Shown here: positions 6,380 to 6,556 of the stretch, one piece after another
Position numbering within the stretch: position 1 is the first letter of the stretch
How the letters are laid out: every line of letters begins with the position of its first letter
Source of the DNA: Rhodanobacteraceae bacterium
GTDB lineage: Bacteria > Pseudomonadota > Gammaproteobacteria > Xanthomonadales > SZUA-5
Reading direction: 5' to 3'
Assembly (NCBI GenBank): GCA_003233535.1
Contig: QIMA01000137.1
Coordinates: 1 to 6,556 of the forward strand
DNA length: 6,556 bases
Translations under genes and position numbers: made by a program
The notes under the pieces: generated by a model
The model's database searches: none
Seen by the model: only the letters and a program-made list of their open reading frames with translations
What the model was told of the DNA's origin: nothing

Positions 6380-6555
6380 CCCGGATATTTCATGAACTCG
6401 CGCGATGCTCGCGCAGGACATTGGTCGGCCAGTGGTTTTTCTGCAGGAGCGCCGGTGGTTTTTCAAAGAGGGGTGGTTCATACACCCGACTGAGGAAAAA
6501 TCGCTGGGCGATCAAGGGCCTAGCGAGGGCGCGTGAAGTTTATGAAATATCCGGG
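6380..6555 (+). mobile_element. 176-bp MITE-like element, second copy
   Basis: The left end CCCGGATATTTCATGAACT and the reverse-complemented right end CCCGGATATTTCATAAACT differ at one of 19 positions. CTAG (6376-6379) precedes it and a C (6556) follows, consistent with but not proving a CTAG duplication. The ends match the 131-bp copy almost base for base. The middle carries about 45 extra bases holding three GTGGTT-starting repeats (6432, 6455, 6473) and a nested inverted repeat (TTTTTC 6459-6464 with GAAAAA 6495-6500 around GGGTG 6471-6475 and CACCC 6483-6487). Near the left end GCGCGA/TCGCGC forms a small palindrome. It has no coding capacity. It begins 16 bp after the cyclase stop codon. 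Confidence 0.85.
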
Positions 6556-6556
6556 C

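Overview
The window reads as a piece of a GC-rich proteobacterial chromosome. A gammaproteobacterium is the best guess, from the mix of a ChrR-type cupin, DUF3047 and DUF547 exported proteins and a fused alpha-keto-acid dehydrogenase E1; no marker gene fixes the taxon. No rRNA, tRNA, CRISPR array or transposase gene is visible.

Layout from left to right. (1) A two-domain ChrR-type cupin gene on the minus strand runs off the left edge. (2) The minus strand then holds the C-terminal remnant of an APC-family amino-acid permease. It is frameshifted, and it is cut off exactly at a solitary copy of a repeat end (945-979). (3) An exported DUF3047 protein (+) and an exported DUF547 protein (-) converge. 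Between them sits a 131-bp mobile element, 1919-2049, with near-identical terminal inverted repeats and TTAA on both sides. The stop codons of both genes lie in those TTAA copies. (4) After a divergent intergenic region of about 280 bp, a 758-residue fused E1 alpha/beta subunit of a branched-chain-type 2-oxoacid dehydrogenase (+) is followed 31 bp later by a class III nucleotide cyclase with a C-terminal FHA domain (+). (5) A second, 176-bp copy of the element starts 16 bp after the cyclase stop and ends one base before the window edge.

Working links. The E1 and cyclase genes are probably cotranscribed, pairing a TPP-dependent decarboxylase with a cyclic-nucleotide and phosphothreonine-recognition module. 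No E2 (lipoyl transferase) or E3 gene lies beside the E1. The two DUF proteins are both predicted to be exported, but they are convergent and need not be functionally linked.

The most distinctive content is the short non-autonomous element family. Its ends start CCCGGATATTTCAT, its flanks fit YTAR (TTAA twice, CTAG, TTAG), and three copies or partial copies lie within 5.6 kb. One copy sits exactly where two convergent stop codons would have overlapped, and its target duplication gives each gene its own stop.
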